Positions 46,041 to 57,176 of a DNA stretch of 64,000 nucleotides are shown piece after piece. The number at the start of each line of letters is the position of its first letter. Position 1 is the stretch's first letter. Both the position numbers and the translations under genes were made by a program. The notes beneath the pieces are model-generated. The model searched no databases and was not told the DNA's origin. It saw nothing but the letters and a program-made list of their open reading frames with translations. Source of the stretch: Notolepis coatsorum (lineage: Eukaryota; Chordata; Actinopteri; Aulopiformes; Paralepididae); NCBI GenBank assembly GCA_963971535.1, contig OZ020592.1, forward strand, positions 120,361,480 through 120,425,479, read 5' to 3'.

Positions 46041-47070
46041 ACAGTTAGGACAGCCGAAACCCGTCCAATCTTTCGCCGTCGACTAAAGACGCACTTCTTC
46101 AACCATTATCTGAAAAAATTCAAAAAAATATAAAAAAAAATAATATCTAACCTTACTGTCATGCACTTGTCCTAATAAACTAACCTACACTGTACTGCCC
46201 TGTCAAGGCAAACCGCAGTAACTCAAAAAAAGTCAGAATTTAGTTATGAGTGAAATTGAACTTGTCAATAAATGTTTTATCTTGTGACCAAGTTTCAGAT
46301 GTTAATGTCGCTCAGTTTTGGAGATATGGGGTTTTAAAAACTGCAGTAACTACAAAATCACACTCAAAAACCAGGCAGACCGCAGTAACTTCCAAACAGT
46401 GAAAAATGGCTTTAAAGTGTTTTGACTTGCCATCCAAAATGTGTTCTAGGTAGATAGATGATAGTACCCAGATTTAACATGTATTAATGAAGTAATCTTT
46501 AGGCATACAAAAATATGACATAATTATTTTAATTAACCCCCAAAAAGCAGATACTGCACTCTGCTGCACAGTTCCCTTAAATAATTATACAGGTAATGTA
46601 CAGGCAAAGTGCCTAGCCATTTTGAAAATGAAATTTAACACCTGAATATATTGGAATGATGATGATCCAAATAAAATGGCTAGGTTAAGTTATGAAAGCT
46701 GGAGGGAAAACAACATTGTATTTGAAGTTACTGCACTTTGCCTGTACATTACCTGTATAATTATTTAAGGGAACTGTGCAGCAGAGTGCAGTATCTGCTT
46801 TTTGGGGGTTAATTAAAATAATTATGTCATATTTTTGTATGCCTAAAGATTACTTCATTAATACATGTTAAATCTGGGTACTATCATCTATCTACCTAGA
46901 ACACATTTTGGATGGCAAGTCAAAAAACTTTAAAGCCATTTTTCTCAGTTTCACTTTTTTGAAGTTACTGCGGTCTGCCTTGACAGGGCAGTGTAGCACT
47001 CAACACTTTGATGAACATTGTTACTCAGCTGATAGAGTTGTGCCCTTCCTGATGACTTGTTGTACAGAAC
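46041..47070 (+). mobile_element. L2 LINE 3' end, split by a foldback element
   Basis: The plus strand encodes the last L2 residues (RRRLKTHFFNHYLKKF at about 46069-46115), then the 3' region CTAATAAACTAACCTACAC. This is cut at 46194 and resumes at 46992 with ACACTTTGATGAACATTG. The final GCTTTGGATAAAAG tail is lost. Collinear with the complement of 15680-15900. Confidence 0.88.
46195..46991. mobile_element. Foldback DNA element with 211-bp inverted arms
   Basis: Terminal CTGCCCTGTCAAGGCA is repeated inverted at the right end, with TGTA duplicated on both sides (46191-46194 and 46992-46995). Near-perfect arms (46402-46612 and 46733-46943) surround a core of about 120 bases. A second GGCAGACCGCAGTAACTTC at about 46375 repeats the terminus internally. 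No transposase. A 4-bp duplication does not point clearly to one superfamily. Confidence 0.85.
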
Positions 47071-47185
47071 ACACGCACACACACGCACACGCACACGCAC
47101 ACACAGACACAGAGAGGGAGGCCTCGGTCATGGTAACATCTGCTCTGGCTTGTAAACTCCTTGCCGCCGCTCTTTAATAAAGCAC

Positions 47186-48077
47186 TCTGTACCAGAGAGA
47201 GACCCTTCCAAAGCCCCTGAAGCAGCACCGTCTCTGTACCAGAGAGAGAGACCCTTCCAAAGCCCCTGAAGCAGCACCGTCTCTGTACCAGAGAGAGACC
47301 CTTCCAAAGCCTCTGAAGCAGCACCGTCTCTGTACCAGAGAGAGACCCTTCCAAAGCCCCTGAAGCAGCACCGTCTCTGTACCAGAGAGAGACCCTTCCA
47401 AAGCCTCTGAAGCAGCACCGTCTCTGTACCAGAGAGAGACCCTTCCAAAGCCCCTGAAGCAGCACCGTCTCTGTATCAGAGAGAGACCCTTCCAAAGCCC
47501 CTGAAGCAGCACCGTCTCTGTACCAGAGAGAGACCCTTCCAAAGCCCCTGAAGCAGCACCGTCTCTGTACCAGAGAGAGACCCTTCCAAAGCCCCTGAAG
47601 CAGCACCGTCTCTGTACCAGAGAGAGACCCTTCCAAAGCCTCTGAAGCAGCACCGTCTCTGTACCAGAGAGAGACCCTTCCAAAGCCCCTGAAGCAGCAC
47701 CGTCTCTGTACCAGAGAGAGACCCTTCCAAAGCCCCTGAAGCAGCACCGTCTCTGTACCAGAGAGAGACCCTTCCAAAGCCCCTGAAGCAGCACCGTCTC
47801 TGTACCAGAGAGAGACCCTTCCAAAGCCTCTGAAGCAGCACCGTCTCTGTACCAGAGAGAGACCCTTCCAAAGCCTCTGAAGCAGCACCGTCTCTGTACC
47901 AGAGAGAGACCCTTCCAAAGCCCCTGAAGCAGCACCGTCTCTGTACCAGAGAGAGACCCTTCCAAAGCCTCTGAAGCAGCACCGTCTCTGTACCAGAGAG
48001 AGACCCTTCCAAAGCCCCTGAAGCAGCACCGTCTCTGTACCAGAGAGAGACCCTTCCAAAGCCCCTGAAGCAGCACC
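47186..48077. repeat. Minisatellite, 47-bp unit, 19 copies
   Basis: Units read CTCTGTACCAGAGAGAGACC, CTTCCAAAGCC(C/T)CTGAAG, CAGCACCGT. The C/T difference divides copies into two types in an irregular order. Three units make 141 bases, so minus-strand frames remain open for up to 393 codons without being genes. It lies between oppositely oriented L2 ends (46041-47070 and 48205-48330). Confidence 0.96.
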
Positions 48078-48204
48078 GCACGGCACGGTCTCTGTGCCGG
48101 ACCAAGCCATGTGCCCAACCTTATAACTAAGACATACATTTGTGGCAGAGGCAGAGAATGGACAAAATAAACGAGCTGCATAGGTGGCATAATAAACTGT
48201 AAAC

Positions 48205-48330
48205 ATTTACATTTAGTCATTTAGCAGAACGCTTTTATCCAAAGCGACAAGTCATCAGGAAGGGCACAACTCTATCAGCTGAGTAACAATGTTCATCAAA
48301 GTGTTGAGTGCTACAGTGGAGGTTAGTATC
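48205..48330 (-). mobile_element. L2 LINE 3' end, minus strand, short
   Basis: TTTACATTTAGTCATTTAG, GCTTTTATCCAAAGCGAC, CTCTATCAGCTGAGTAACA: the complement of the L2 tail described at 15608-15780. Confidence 0.88.
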
Positions 48331-48898
48331 CCAGAGTGTGTTTCACTCGGATGCAGTTTCACACCAGACTCAGGGCGGTGATGCTGGATATCGGCGTTAG
48401 GGCTGTGGGTTCAAAAGGTCTGAATCGATGTTCATTTGAATGAGTGATTATCGATTCATAATCTCGAGATCGATATTATTATAATTTATGTAAAGGAAAG
48501 GACAACATGCAGGTACCCGCTGACACAGATATAGTGGAATATGATGCAGTAAGGCTCATTCTGTATTGCTTTCAAAATGTGTTCTCCTGTATTATTATAT
48601 ATTACAGGTGAGAAGGATATATAAATGTTTTGACCCCCTTTATTTATTTTTGTACCTCTTTTGGGGAGGGGGTTGTCTTTCATATTAGCTATATTTATTG
48701 AGGGGGACACATTGACCTCTTCTCAATATTGAGGGGGACATGACCCCTGCAGCCCCCCTTAAACCTAGTTTAGTTTATTTATTTAGCTATTTTTTATAAA
48801 ACAGTGCTAGGAGGGATCGAAGCCCAAAGGGCTTGTACAAAGTTCCACTCCCATCCCATTGTCCATAAACATATATGAACGAAATACATGTAAACATG
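48331..48898. other. Spacer with a hAT-like end and a possible LINE tail
   Basis: TAGGGCTGTGGGTTCAAAAG at 48399 and ATCGAT/GATCGATATT words look like one hAT-like terminus. Later, GGATCGAAGCCCAAAGGGC near 48815 resembles a LINE 3' region in reverse. No gene. Confidence 0.45.
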
Positions 48899-49377
48899 AC
48901 CGGGCGGCTGATTGGCGCAGTGGGCAAGGCGCTCGCCTCTAACGCAGGAGACGCTGGGTTCGAGCCCAGCTCTCTGCGTTGCTACCGGCTGGCCGGTCGT
49001 TCATACTAACACAATTGGCAAGTGTTAGAGGGTGGGAAAGCCGGTGGGTGGGGATTTGACGTTGTGGACAGCGACTCCTACAGGTCGGTTTGGTGACGCC
49101 GGTGCGACGGAAGCAGGAAGTAGCGGGGGCAGCGTGAGCCTCCCACGCGTTACTCCTCGCCACTGAGAGTTCGAGCTGCTGCTGTGAAAAGATGCGACAG
49201 GCTGCCTCCTCGTGTACCGGAGGGGACACGTGATGCAAGGCTTCTCTCCTCACTACAACCGACCTGTGGGAGGCATAGTCTAGCAACGTTCAAGACAGGG
49301 GAGGGGAGAATTGGATATACGAAATTGGGATGGGAGAGAAATAGAAAAATGGGAAGAAAAAGTGGATAAAAAAAAAG
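48899..49377 (+). mobile_element. Long-type tRNA-derived SINE
   Basis: CCGGGCGGCTGATTGGCGCAG head, B box GGTTCGAGCCC near 48957, the same body as 28394-28880, and an A tail at about 49368-49376. A perfect 16-bp duplication AATACATGTAAACATG lies at 48883-48898 and 49378-49393. Confidence 0.94.
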
Positions 49378-49393
49378 AATACATGTAAACATG

Positions 49394-50112
49394 GTCTAGA
49401 AAATAAACTCAAAACAAGATCAGAGACATAAGGCAGACACAATAGCGAAAACATGGTAGATTGACACGAATGAGTAACAAGAACAATTTTTATTTTGTAG
49501 AAGTACAAGAAGGCAAAGGAGAGGAGAATAACATATGAACAGTATATAATGAAGAAAAAGAACAAGCAGCCATACAGTAGATGTAACACTGATGCACAGG
49601 AGTAACTTAATGTGTTGATGATTTATGATGAAATTAAATTAGATTTGAATTGTTTTTTAAATATAGATAAGGTAGATAAGGATATCTATTATCTACACCT
49701 ATGGATATGGGCCACGGACAGACTTTCCACAGCAGACACTTACTCAGCCTGGACACAGCTTGTCCTAAGCTGCCGTATCTCACCGTGTTTAGAGACCCGA
49801 CTGCATGGAGTTTCCAAAAAGCACCTTGGCTGAACTTTGTTCCTTTTACTTTAAAAGAAAACAAACGATAAATATGAAATTTAGACTTTTGGTTAAGATG
49901 CTTTTGGAAAAGCTTGTCCGCCGCCTACTTTCCCATGAGTTAAGATGCTCTGGGCAATCCCAGTCTGATACTTTCCCTTAGCTGAGTTACAGGTCGACGT
50001 GGGAAACAGCAGGGAAGTCCCAGGATTATATTACCATGCCGTGATACGATGATATTACCCCAAGCACAATAATATCACCCCTAAGTCTAGTGATTTGATA
50101 CTAGGAATGTAC
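49394..50112. other. Spacer, possible decayed LINE, no host gene
   Basis: The minus-strand frame 49634-49864 recalls LINE C-terminal sequence (LLWKVCPWPISIGVDNRY), but I cannot assign it. The SINE above is inserted in the same block. Remaining sequence is AT-rich and unremarkable. Confidence 0.4.
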
Positions 50113-50604
50113 TAGGGCTGGGGCGATTAATCAAGTTTCAATTTCAATTAGGGTTTTGTCTTCCCACGATCATGAAAACAAGATCATCGAGATTAAAACG
50201 GTTATTGTGCCGTAAGTTACAGGATGACATTTAAGGCCAGTCAGACTGTTCCATTTTTAAGGCCATCGTTTGACACAATGTCATCATATTGTCTGCCATT
50301 AAAAGCCTTGATGTCGTACCGTGAAGAGTATCACGACGCTAGCTTCAGCAAATCAATAGAATGTTGTGGGAGAGATGTATTATGTTACTTGGCTGTATCG
50401 ATGTAGACATAGTGTACAAAACACCAGGAACAGATTCCTAGTATTGGGCCACGCGCCCTTTTCCAATTAGCAAGTCCGAGTCCGAGTCTGCACCTTCCGA
50501 GTCCAAGTCCAAGTCATCAGTGCTCAAGTCCAAGTCGAGTTACGAGTCCTGAAAATCAGTCCAGGACTCACACTCAAGTACTACAACACTGCCACTAGTG
50601 CAGT

Positions 50605-50730
50605 TATGAATAGCCACATGAGAGAGTGAGAGAGAGAGGGGGGGGTGATAGAAGGAGAGAGAGAGAGAGAGAGAGATGATAGAAGGCGAGAGAGAGAGAG
50701 TGGGAGATGATAGAAGGAGGGAGAAAGAGA

Positions 50731-50765
<35 letters not shown>

Positions 50766-50798
50766 GATAGAAGGAGAGAGAGAGTGGGAGGTGATAGA

Positions 50799-50832
<34 letters not shown>

Positions 50833-50875
50833 GTGATAGAAGGAGAGAGAGAGAGAGAGGGAGGTGAGAAGGAGG

Positions 50876-50909
<34 letters not shown>

Positions 50910-50935
50910 TGATAGAAGGAGAGAGAGAGAGTGAG
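50605..50935. repeat. (AG)n-rich array with repeated GATAGAAGG
   Basis: Short (AG)n blocks separated by GGTGATAGAAGGAGAG or GATGATAGAAGG, a loose higher-order repeat of 30-60 bases. Confidence 0.92.
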
Positions 50936-50989
50936 TGTTACCAGAGGGAAGGAAAGCCTCTATATCATTCACAACTAAAGTAGTAGTTA

Positions 50990-51052
50990 ACCGTCTGTAG
51001 TGTGGTAGTGAAAGGTTAACCGTCTGTAGTGTGGTAGTGAAAGGGTTAATAC
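50990..51052. repeat. 31-bp minisatellite, two copies
   Basis: TTAACCGTCTGTAGTGTGG occurs twice with AGTGAAAGG, the same unit as 1254-1818. Confidence 0.88.
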
Positions 51053-51280
51053 AGAGGGATATGAGAGAAATGCTTAAGAGTTTGTTATTTACCAATGATT
51101 CCAGGAATCTCGCTAGACGGGATCGTTTTGGAGATTGTGCCATAATTATTTAGGTCACTTCTATCTCTACTTCTATCTCTTGGAATGGATTGCAATCCTT
51201 AACAGAAACACTAGTAGACAGAGGCAGCGAGGACAACCGAGAGACGTGCCTCAGAACGTGCACATGATCATGATTATTAA

Positions 51281-51550
51281 AGGAACACGCCAACATTTTG
51301 GTAAATTAGCTTACCGTCTTCTCCACAGTCTGTCTTGTCTTCGGACAGTGCCGGTTAGCCTAGGCATTGTCCAACTAACACCTCTCCCGAAAGCTAACCG
51401 CCACTGTCCGCTTCCATTCATTGTGCTAAGCTAGGCTAACGTGCAACCAGATAGCTTTCTACTGAACACAGAGAGGAGACTGGTATCTATCTTCTTGTCT
51501 CTCTCTGGAGAAGACGGTAAGCTAATTTCCCAAAATGTTGGCGTGTTCGT
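51281..51550. mobile_element. TTAA-flanked MITE with long inverted ends
   Basis: TTAA lies at 51277-51280 and 51551-51554. The ends AGGAACACGCCAACATTTTGG and the complement of ACGAACACGCCAACATTTTG extend into TTAGCTTACCGTCTTCTCC on both sides, giving arms of about 47 bases. 270 bp, no coding capacity. A related left end is at 57176. Confidence 0.9.
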
Positions 51551-51764
51551 TTAAGGAATCCTTTACACCCTGGTTTCTAAAATGATGCGTCAGGAGGACC
51601 CAAAATATCACAATAGCTGTGTAATCACATGTCACTGAATCCATTCGGCGACCATCATATCATACTGCATGGTGATGGGAAGTGCAATACAGCATTAAAC
51701 TGAAACTGTGAGAAATTCTCAAATATTTCAGAAATAATTGTATTCATTCTAAATATTATTTTAA

Positions 51765-52060
51765 AGGTGCTATAGATGGGGAAAAAATATGTAGAACCAT
51801 AAAAGAAAATACATCCACAGAGCTTTTTGAAAGGTGAATACATGCATAATAAAAGTATTGCTTTTCCCCCAAAGAAATTATTGATTTATTATTAAAGGTT
51901 TTGGTGGGTCCAAAATTAATGTTGCGTGCATGCACTACCCTACTTCCCATTTCCCCATGTGGAAGGCACCTGATTGGACAAACGTGCTGCTAGTTGAGAC
52001 ATGCTGACATGCCACTGCTCTAGTGGGACATCTAGTGGCTCAATGTTACCAATAGCACCT
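51765..52060. mobile_element. TTAA-flanked MITE (AGGTGCTAT ends)
   Basis: TTAA at 51761-51764 and 52061-52064. Left AGGTGCTATAG and right complement AGGTGCTATTGG are short inverted ends. 296 bp, no coding. Confidence 0.85.
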
Positions 52061-52240
52061 TTAATCTTGATTTATTATTATAATTTTTTTTTCCATAAAA
52101 CGTAGTCAACTAAATTGTCTGTCATGATTCACGATACCTGTAAAAAAAAGAAGAAGAAAAAAACACAACAACACGATAACACAGATAAACGATAAACGAT
52201 AATTTATCAAATTAAATATTGATATTTTTACCCAGCCCTG

Positions 52241-53221
<981 letters not shown>

Positions 53222-53372
53222 GTGGGTTTTGTTTAGCTTCAGGCGTTAAGTCTTTCTGAATATATGTATGTGTGTGTGTGTGAGTGAGTGAGTGTATTGT
53301 GTGCGTGTGTGTGTGTGTGTCTGACTAAGCTGTTTTCCTTTGATATTCTCCCTGTGATGATGCCTGTGCCAG

Positions 53373-53467
53373 TCAGCTGACGAGGAGGAGCAGGAGGGGG
53401 AGGGGCTGTCTCGTCCTCTCCGCCAGCAGCCCGTAGAACTTCAGCTAATCCCTAACCTGCTTGGGAA
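53373..53467 (+). CDS. Possible internal exon, acidic start
   Basis: The acceptor context CTGTGATGATGCCTGTGCCAG ends at 53372, and a donor-like GTGGGT lies at 53468. The frame starting on the first base reads SADEEEQEGEGLSRPLRQ, then VELQLIPNLLG. It is open through the exon and stops at 53526 if unspliced. The phase agrees with the 45323-45428 candidate. No gene is recognised; this is a splice-signal and composition argument only. Confidence 0.33.
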
Positions 53468-53529
53468 GTGGGTCAGCCCGGCCCCCCTGCGAGGGGGGAG
53501 GGAGGGAGGGGGGGAGGGCCCTGCTTAGC

Positions 53530-54429
53530 TTACCTTGCGGCTTACACAGGCAAATCTTTAATATGGTAGGATTTGGGGGGGGGGGTGTAATGCCATAATC
53601 TCCCGTGGATGATATTTTCCCATGGTGCATCAGCACAGCGAGCAGGGGGGTGGCGTCCGGGCCAGCTGTTTCCAGAGAGGGGGGGGGGGGGGGGGCGTGT
53701 TGATTCAGTTCAGGCATGTAGATCGCTGCTACGCCGGTTGTCTTGATTCCCGCGGGTGCTATTTATTTATAGCACCAACGAAGAAGAGTGATCGGTGCTA
53801 CTTTTGTCACGATACAAATCACCGGAGAAGCACTGTTGATACTGCTTTGTGTGTAGTGTGGGTGTGTGTGTGTGTGTGTGTGTGTTATAGCATGTGAGAG
53901 CAGCGATGCACCTGACTTGTGTGCATTTATGCTTTGTGTGTGTTTGTGTGTCTGTCTTTGTGTACATGTGTGTGTGTGTCTTTGTGTACGTGTAGTAGTG
54001 TGAGAATGGGTTTAGGCAGAGCCCAATAGCTGAACACAGGAGAAGAGAGAAGGGAGCGTTTTAGGGTGTTTTAATAGTATTCCCCAAGCAGACAGTTGAA
54101 CAGGCAGGAATGTGCAACAGACAGGGGTTAGAATGTTCTTGGGGGGTGAGGACAGGTGCACTCCCAGTGGCTAACGCTAATGGCGCGCATACCAGAGGCT
54201 AACTGCCTACGAAAACAGGCACAGAGGCACTGAAAGAGGATTTCACCCTCTAATGAACACTAGCCTAGACAAATATCAAGATGTATCCATCAGTGGACCA
54301 ATTGCATGCTTTTGCAGAGGACAAGAAGCCTTCAGTCGACTCCTTCAGACATTAAGCACCCCCCCCCCCCCCCCCCCCCCCCCCCACAGCCAAAATGAAA
54401 AAAAATATATAAAAATATTAATATTTTTT
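53530..54429. other. Spacer with G/C homopolymers and (GT)n, no gene
   Basis: Contains G runs at 53573-53585 and 53680-53695, (GT)n at 53862-53884, and a 27-base C run at 54359-54385. No supported frame. Confidence 0.6.
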
Positions 54430-54513
54430 TTCTTATTCTTTTTTTTAGTCGACTAATCGGCAAATTTTGGCCAATCATAGTCGACTATCCAAATCCTTAG
54501 TCGGGGACAGCCC
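54430..54513. mobile_element. hAT-like right end (AGTCGACTA words)
   Basis: TAGTCGACTAATCGGC and ATAGTCGACTATCC lead to terminal GTCGGGGACAGCCCTA. The inverted partner is not found nearby. Confidence 0.55.
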
Positions 54514-55044
54514 TAGTAACTAGAATAACACCACGATGAGGTCTGGTCAGAATCTGCCGGTAGATGTAGTGTCTTGCTGATCAGGGGATGAGGTACAGCT
54601 GTGTGGAGTGAGGTGCCTGGCAGCGTGTGAATCAGGAGATGAGGCACAGCCGTGTTGAGTGAGGAGCTTGACAGTGTGTGAAGGGGTGCTGCCCATATAT
54701 GGGTGTGAGGCTTCCATTGTGAATGTGGGAGAGGATGAGGAGGAGTGAAGAAGGTGTGGGGCTGCCGTGGTGAATGTGGGGGGAGGATGAGGAGGAGTGA
54801 AGAAGGCTCTCGCCGTGATTATGACAAGTAGTAGTTAGTTTATTGTCACAAATAAAGTACAGGTACATTACAGTGAGATGCTTGGTTCATACACATACTG
54901 TACAGCTCATTTTAGTAATATTCCACAATTATTACATTTGGTAGTAATAATGGCACACACATAAATTCACACCAACATGCGCATTTGTTGATACATGTAG
55001 GACTAAGTTTTGAGACAGACGTATGTGTATCACCACGCCATGTT
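54514..55044. other. Spacer with GAGGAGTGAAGAAGG duplications, no gene
   Basis: Two imperfect copies of a roughly 60-base unit (54600-54660) and two of another (54715-54805, GGAGGATGAGGAGGAGTGAAG). GTAGTTTATTGTCACAAATA near 54832 looks like a LINE tail in reverse. Confidence 0.5.
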
Positions 55045-55325
55045 CCCGTGTGTGTGTGTGTCTTTGTGTACATGTGTGTGTGTCTTTGTGTACATGTGTG
55101 TGTGTGTCTTTGTGTGTGTGTGTGTCTATGTACGTGTGTGTGTGTGTGTCTATGTACGTGTGTGTGTGTGTTTGTGTACATGTGGGTGTACATGTGTGTG
55201 TGTATTTGTGTACATCTGTGTACATGTGTGTGTGTATGTGTCTGTGTGTGTGTTTGTGTACATGTTTGTGTGTGTTTGTGTACATATGTGTGTGTGTCGT
55301 TGTGTACATGTGTGTGTGTCTGTGG
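55045..55325. repeat. (GT)n compound microsatellite with TGTACATG
   Basis: GT tracts are punctuated by CTTTGTGTACATG and similar 20-30-base units. The overlapping frames rich in Cys/Val or Thr/His are by-products. Confidence 0.95.
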
Positions 55326-55379
55326 TTTCTGTTCCTGTCTGTTGAAACAGTTGATGGAGGTTAGGCCTCGTCGCTGATG

Positions 55380-55735
55380 TCACTTCCTCTTTGTCGCTGG
55401 CGGTTTGTGCCGCTTCAGCGCTCTCTCGACACTTCCCCCCGAAACACTTGAAACAGATCTCAAAAACACTGCACGGGTCTAAGCGCCGTCTCTCAGTTAC
55501 GCCGCGCTCTCTCCCCATATTGCTTATACCTATCCAGTCTTCTCAGATCCCCAGGAGCGCTTGTGTCTAAGGAACCAGGGTCTGTTTGGAAAGGGCCTAC
55601 GGTTCCGTGTTGTGGCTTTGAGTTGGTAGGCACATGCATACACGCACACAAGTTCTCACATCCGGAGGACGCCATTTTGTCTACTTCTGTTTCGCTGAGC
55701 GTTTTAGTCATACAGCGTCCAGCGTGGTAAGTCTG
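55380..55735. promoter_or_regulatory. Possible promoter/first-exon region with YY1-like motif
   Basis: CpG-richer than its surroundings. On the minus strand an ATG at 55673-55675 has a strong context (ACAAAATGGCG), which is also a YY1-type motif often found at transcription starts; the frame reads MASSGCENL and then meets possible donor sequence. On the plus strand CAGCGTG|GTAAGT (donor at 55727) could end a first exon. Either direction is possible. No downstream gene is recognised. Confidence 0.3.
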
Positions 55736-56189
55736 CTTACATTCTATTTAAGACCACAACTGTCTTTTTATCGTATGCTTATGACATCTACAAGTCACTG
55801 GTCGGACCCTCTCGGGTCTATACATTCTGCTTAGATTCAGGTTCTGATGTCAAGATGTCCGACGGCCGTATGACGTGGCCTCTTCTTCGTTTGTTTCTTC
55901 TCTCCCTCTCCTTAACGGAAATGCCGGTCAATGTCTTACGGCGCGGTCGGGAGCCAGTCAGTCAGTCAGTCAGTTGTGCTGCTGCGCTCGGCTCGATGCC
56001 ACGGTCTGCCACGAGGCGTGCGTAGATTTGCATTAATCTGTTTCTGTTGGCCTCCCAACGTGAGGCAGGCGGGAGAGCAAGAGGCCTTCAGGGTGAAGAG
56101 ATGAACTGCCGTAGTAGAGTACATCAGACAAAGAACCACATAACTTCTGATAAACAATGTTTTCAAAACCTAGCTAGCTGACGAGTTGA
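55736..56189. other. Spacer, possibly first-intron sequence
   Basis: Moderately GC-rich with CAGTCAGTCAGTCAGT at about 55960. No coding frame is recognised. Confidence 0.4.
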
Positions 56190-57176
56190 GGAGTGTTGTG
56201 TTGGTTCATAGTTAGAGGTTGAGTACTTTATTATCTAAAGATGGTAAGTTAGAGTGTTGTGTTCCTTCATAGTTAAAGACAGTAGAGGTTGAGTACTTTA
56301 TTATCTAAAGATGGTGAGTTAGAGTGTTGTGTTCCTTCATAGTTAAAGACAGTAGAGGTTGAGTACTTTATTATCTAAAGATGGTAAGTTAGAGTGTTGT
56401 GTTCCTTCATAGTTAAAGACAGTAGAGGTTGAGTACTTTATTATCTAAAGATGGTAAGTTAGAGTGTTGTGTTCCTTCATAGTTAAAGACAGTAGAGGTT
56501 GAGTACTTTATTATCTAAAGATGGTGAGTTAGTGTTGTGTTCATTCATAGTTAAAGACAGTAGAGGTTGAGTACTTTATTATCTAAAGATGGTAAGTTAG
56601 AGTGTTGTGTTCATTCATAGTTAAAGACAGTATAGGTTGAGTACTTTATTATCTAAAGATGGTGAGTTAGAGTGTTGTGTTCATTCATAGTTAAAGACAG
56701 TAGAGGTTGAGTACTTTATTATCTAAAGATGGTAAGTTAGAGTGTTGTGTTCATTCATAGTTAAAGACAGTATAGGTTGAGTACTTTATTATCTAAAGAT
56801 GGTGAGTTAGAGTGTTGTGTTCATTCATAGTTAAAGACAGTAGAGGTTGAGTACTTTATTATCTAAAGATGGTGAGTTAGAGTGTTGTGTTCATTCATAG
56901 TTAAAGACAGTAGAGGCTGAGTACTTTATTATCTAAAGATGGTAAGTTAGAGTGTTGTGTTCCTTCATAGTTAAAGACAGTAGAGGTTGAGTACTTTATT
57001 ATCTAAAGATGGTAAGTTAGAGTGTTGTGTTCACTCATAGTTAAATACAGTAGAGGCTGAGTACTTTATTATCTAAAGGTTAGTGTGTTGTGTTCATTCA
57101 TAGTTAAAGACAGTAGAAGTTGAGTACTTTATTATCTAAAGATGGTAAGTTAGTGTTATGTTCCTTCATAGTTAAA
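56190..57176. repeat. Minisatellite, 70-bp unit, about 14 copies, left part
   Basis: Units read TTC(C/A)TTCATAGTTAAAGACAG, TAGAGGTTGAGTACTTTATT, ATCTAAAGATGGTAAGTTAG, AGTGTTGTG. Several units lose 4-10 bases. The array stops after CCTTCATAGTTAAA at 57176. Confidence 0.95.

Larger units (their letters stand above)
50113..52240. mobile_element. Possible large hAT-like element with inserted repeats (ends unmatched)
   Basis: The left terminus TAGGGCTGGGGCGATTAATC and right sequence ATTTTTACCCAGCCCTG are inverted relatives, and GATAAACGATAAACGATAA words lie inside the right end. The flanks show no 8-bp duplication, so they may be separate fragments. Another element fragment with repeated GAGTCCAAGTCC ends CAACACTG at about 50590. 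Confidence 0.4.

Noticed and set aside
47025-48206. 393-codon minus-strand frame with repeated WKGLSLVQ and WYRDGA
   Set aside because: The 47-bp minisatellite closes a 141-base cycle, keeping frames open; start and end lie in unrelated sequence.
54932-55309. Thr/His- and Cys/Val-rich frames
   Set aside because: Both strands of the (GT)n compound microsatellite.
56190-57176. Direct repeats with regular spacing, CRISPR-like at first sight
   Set aside because: Units are contiguous 70-mers without unique spacers, and the genome is a fish.
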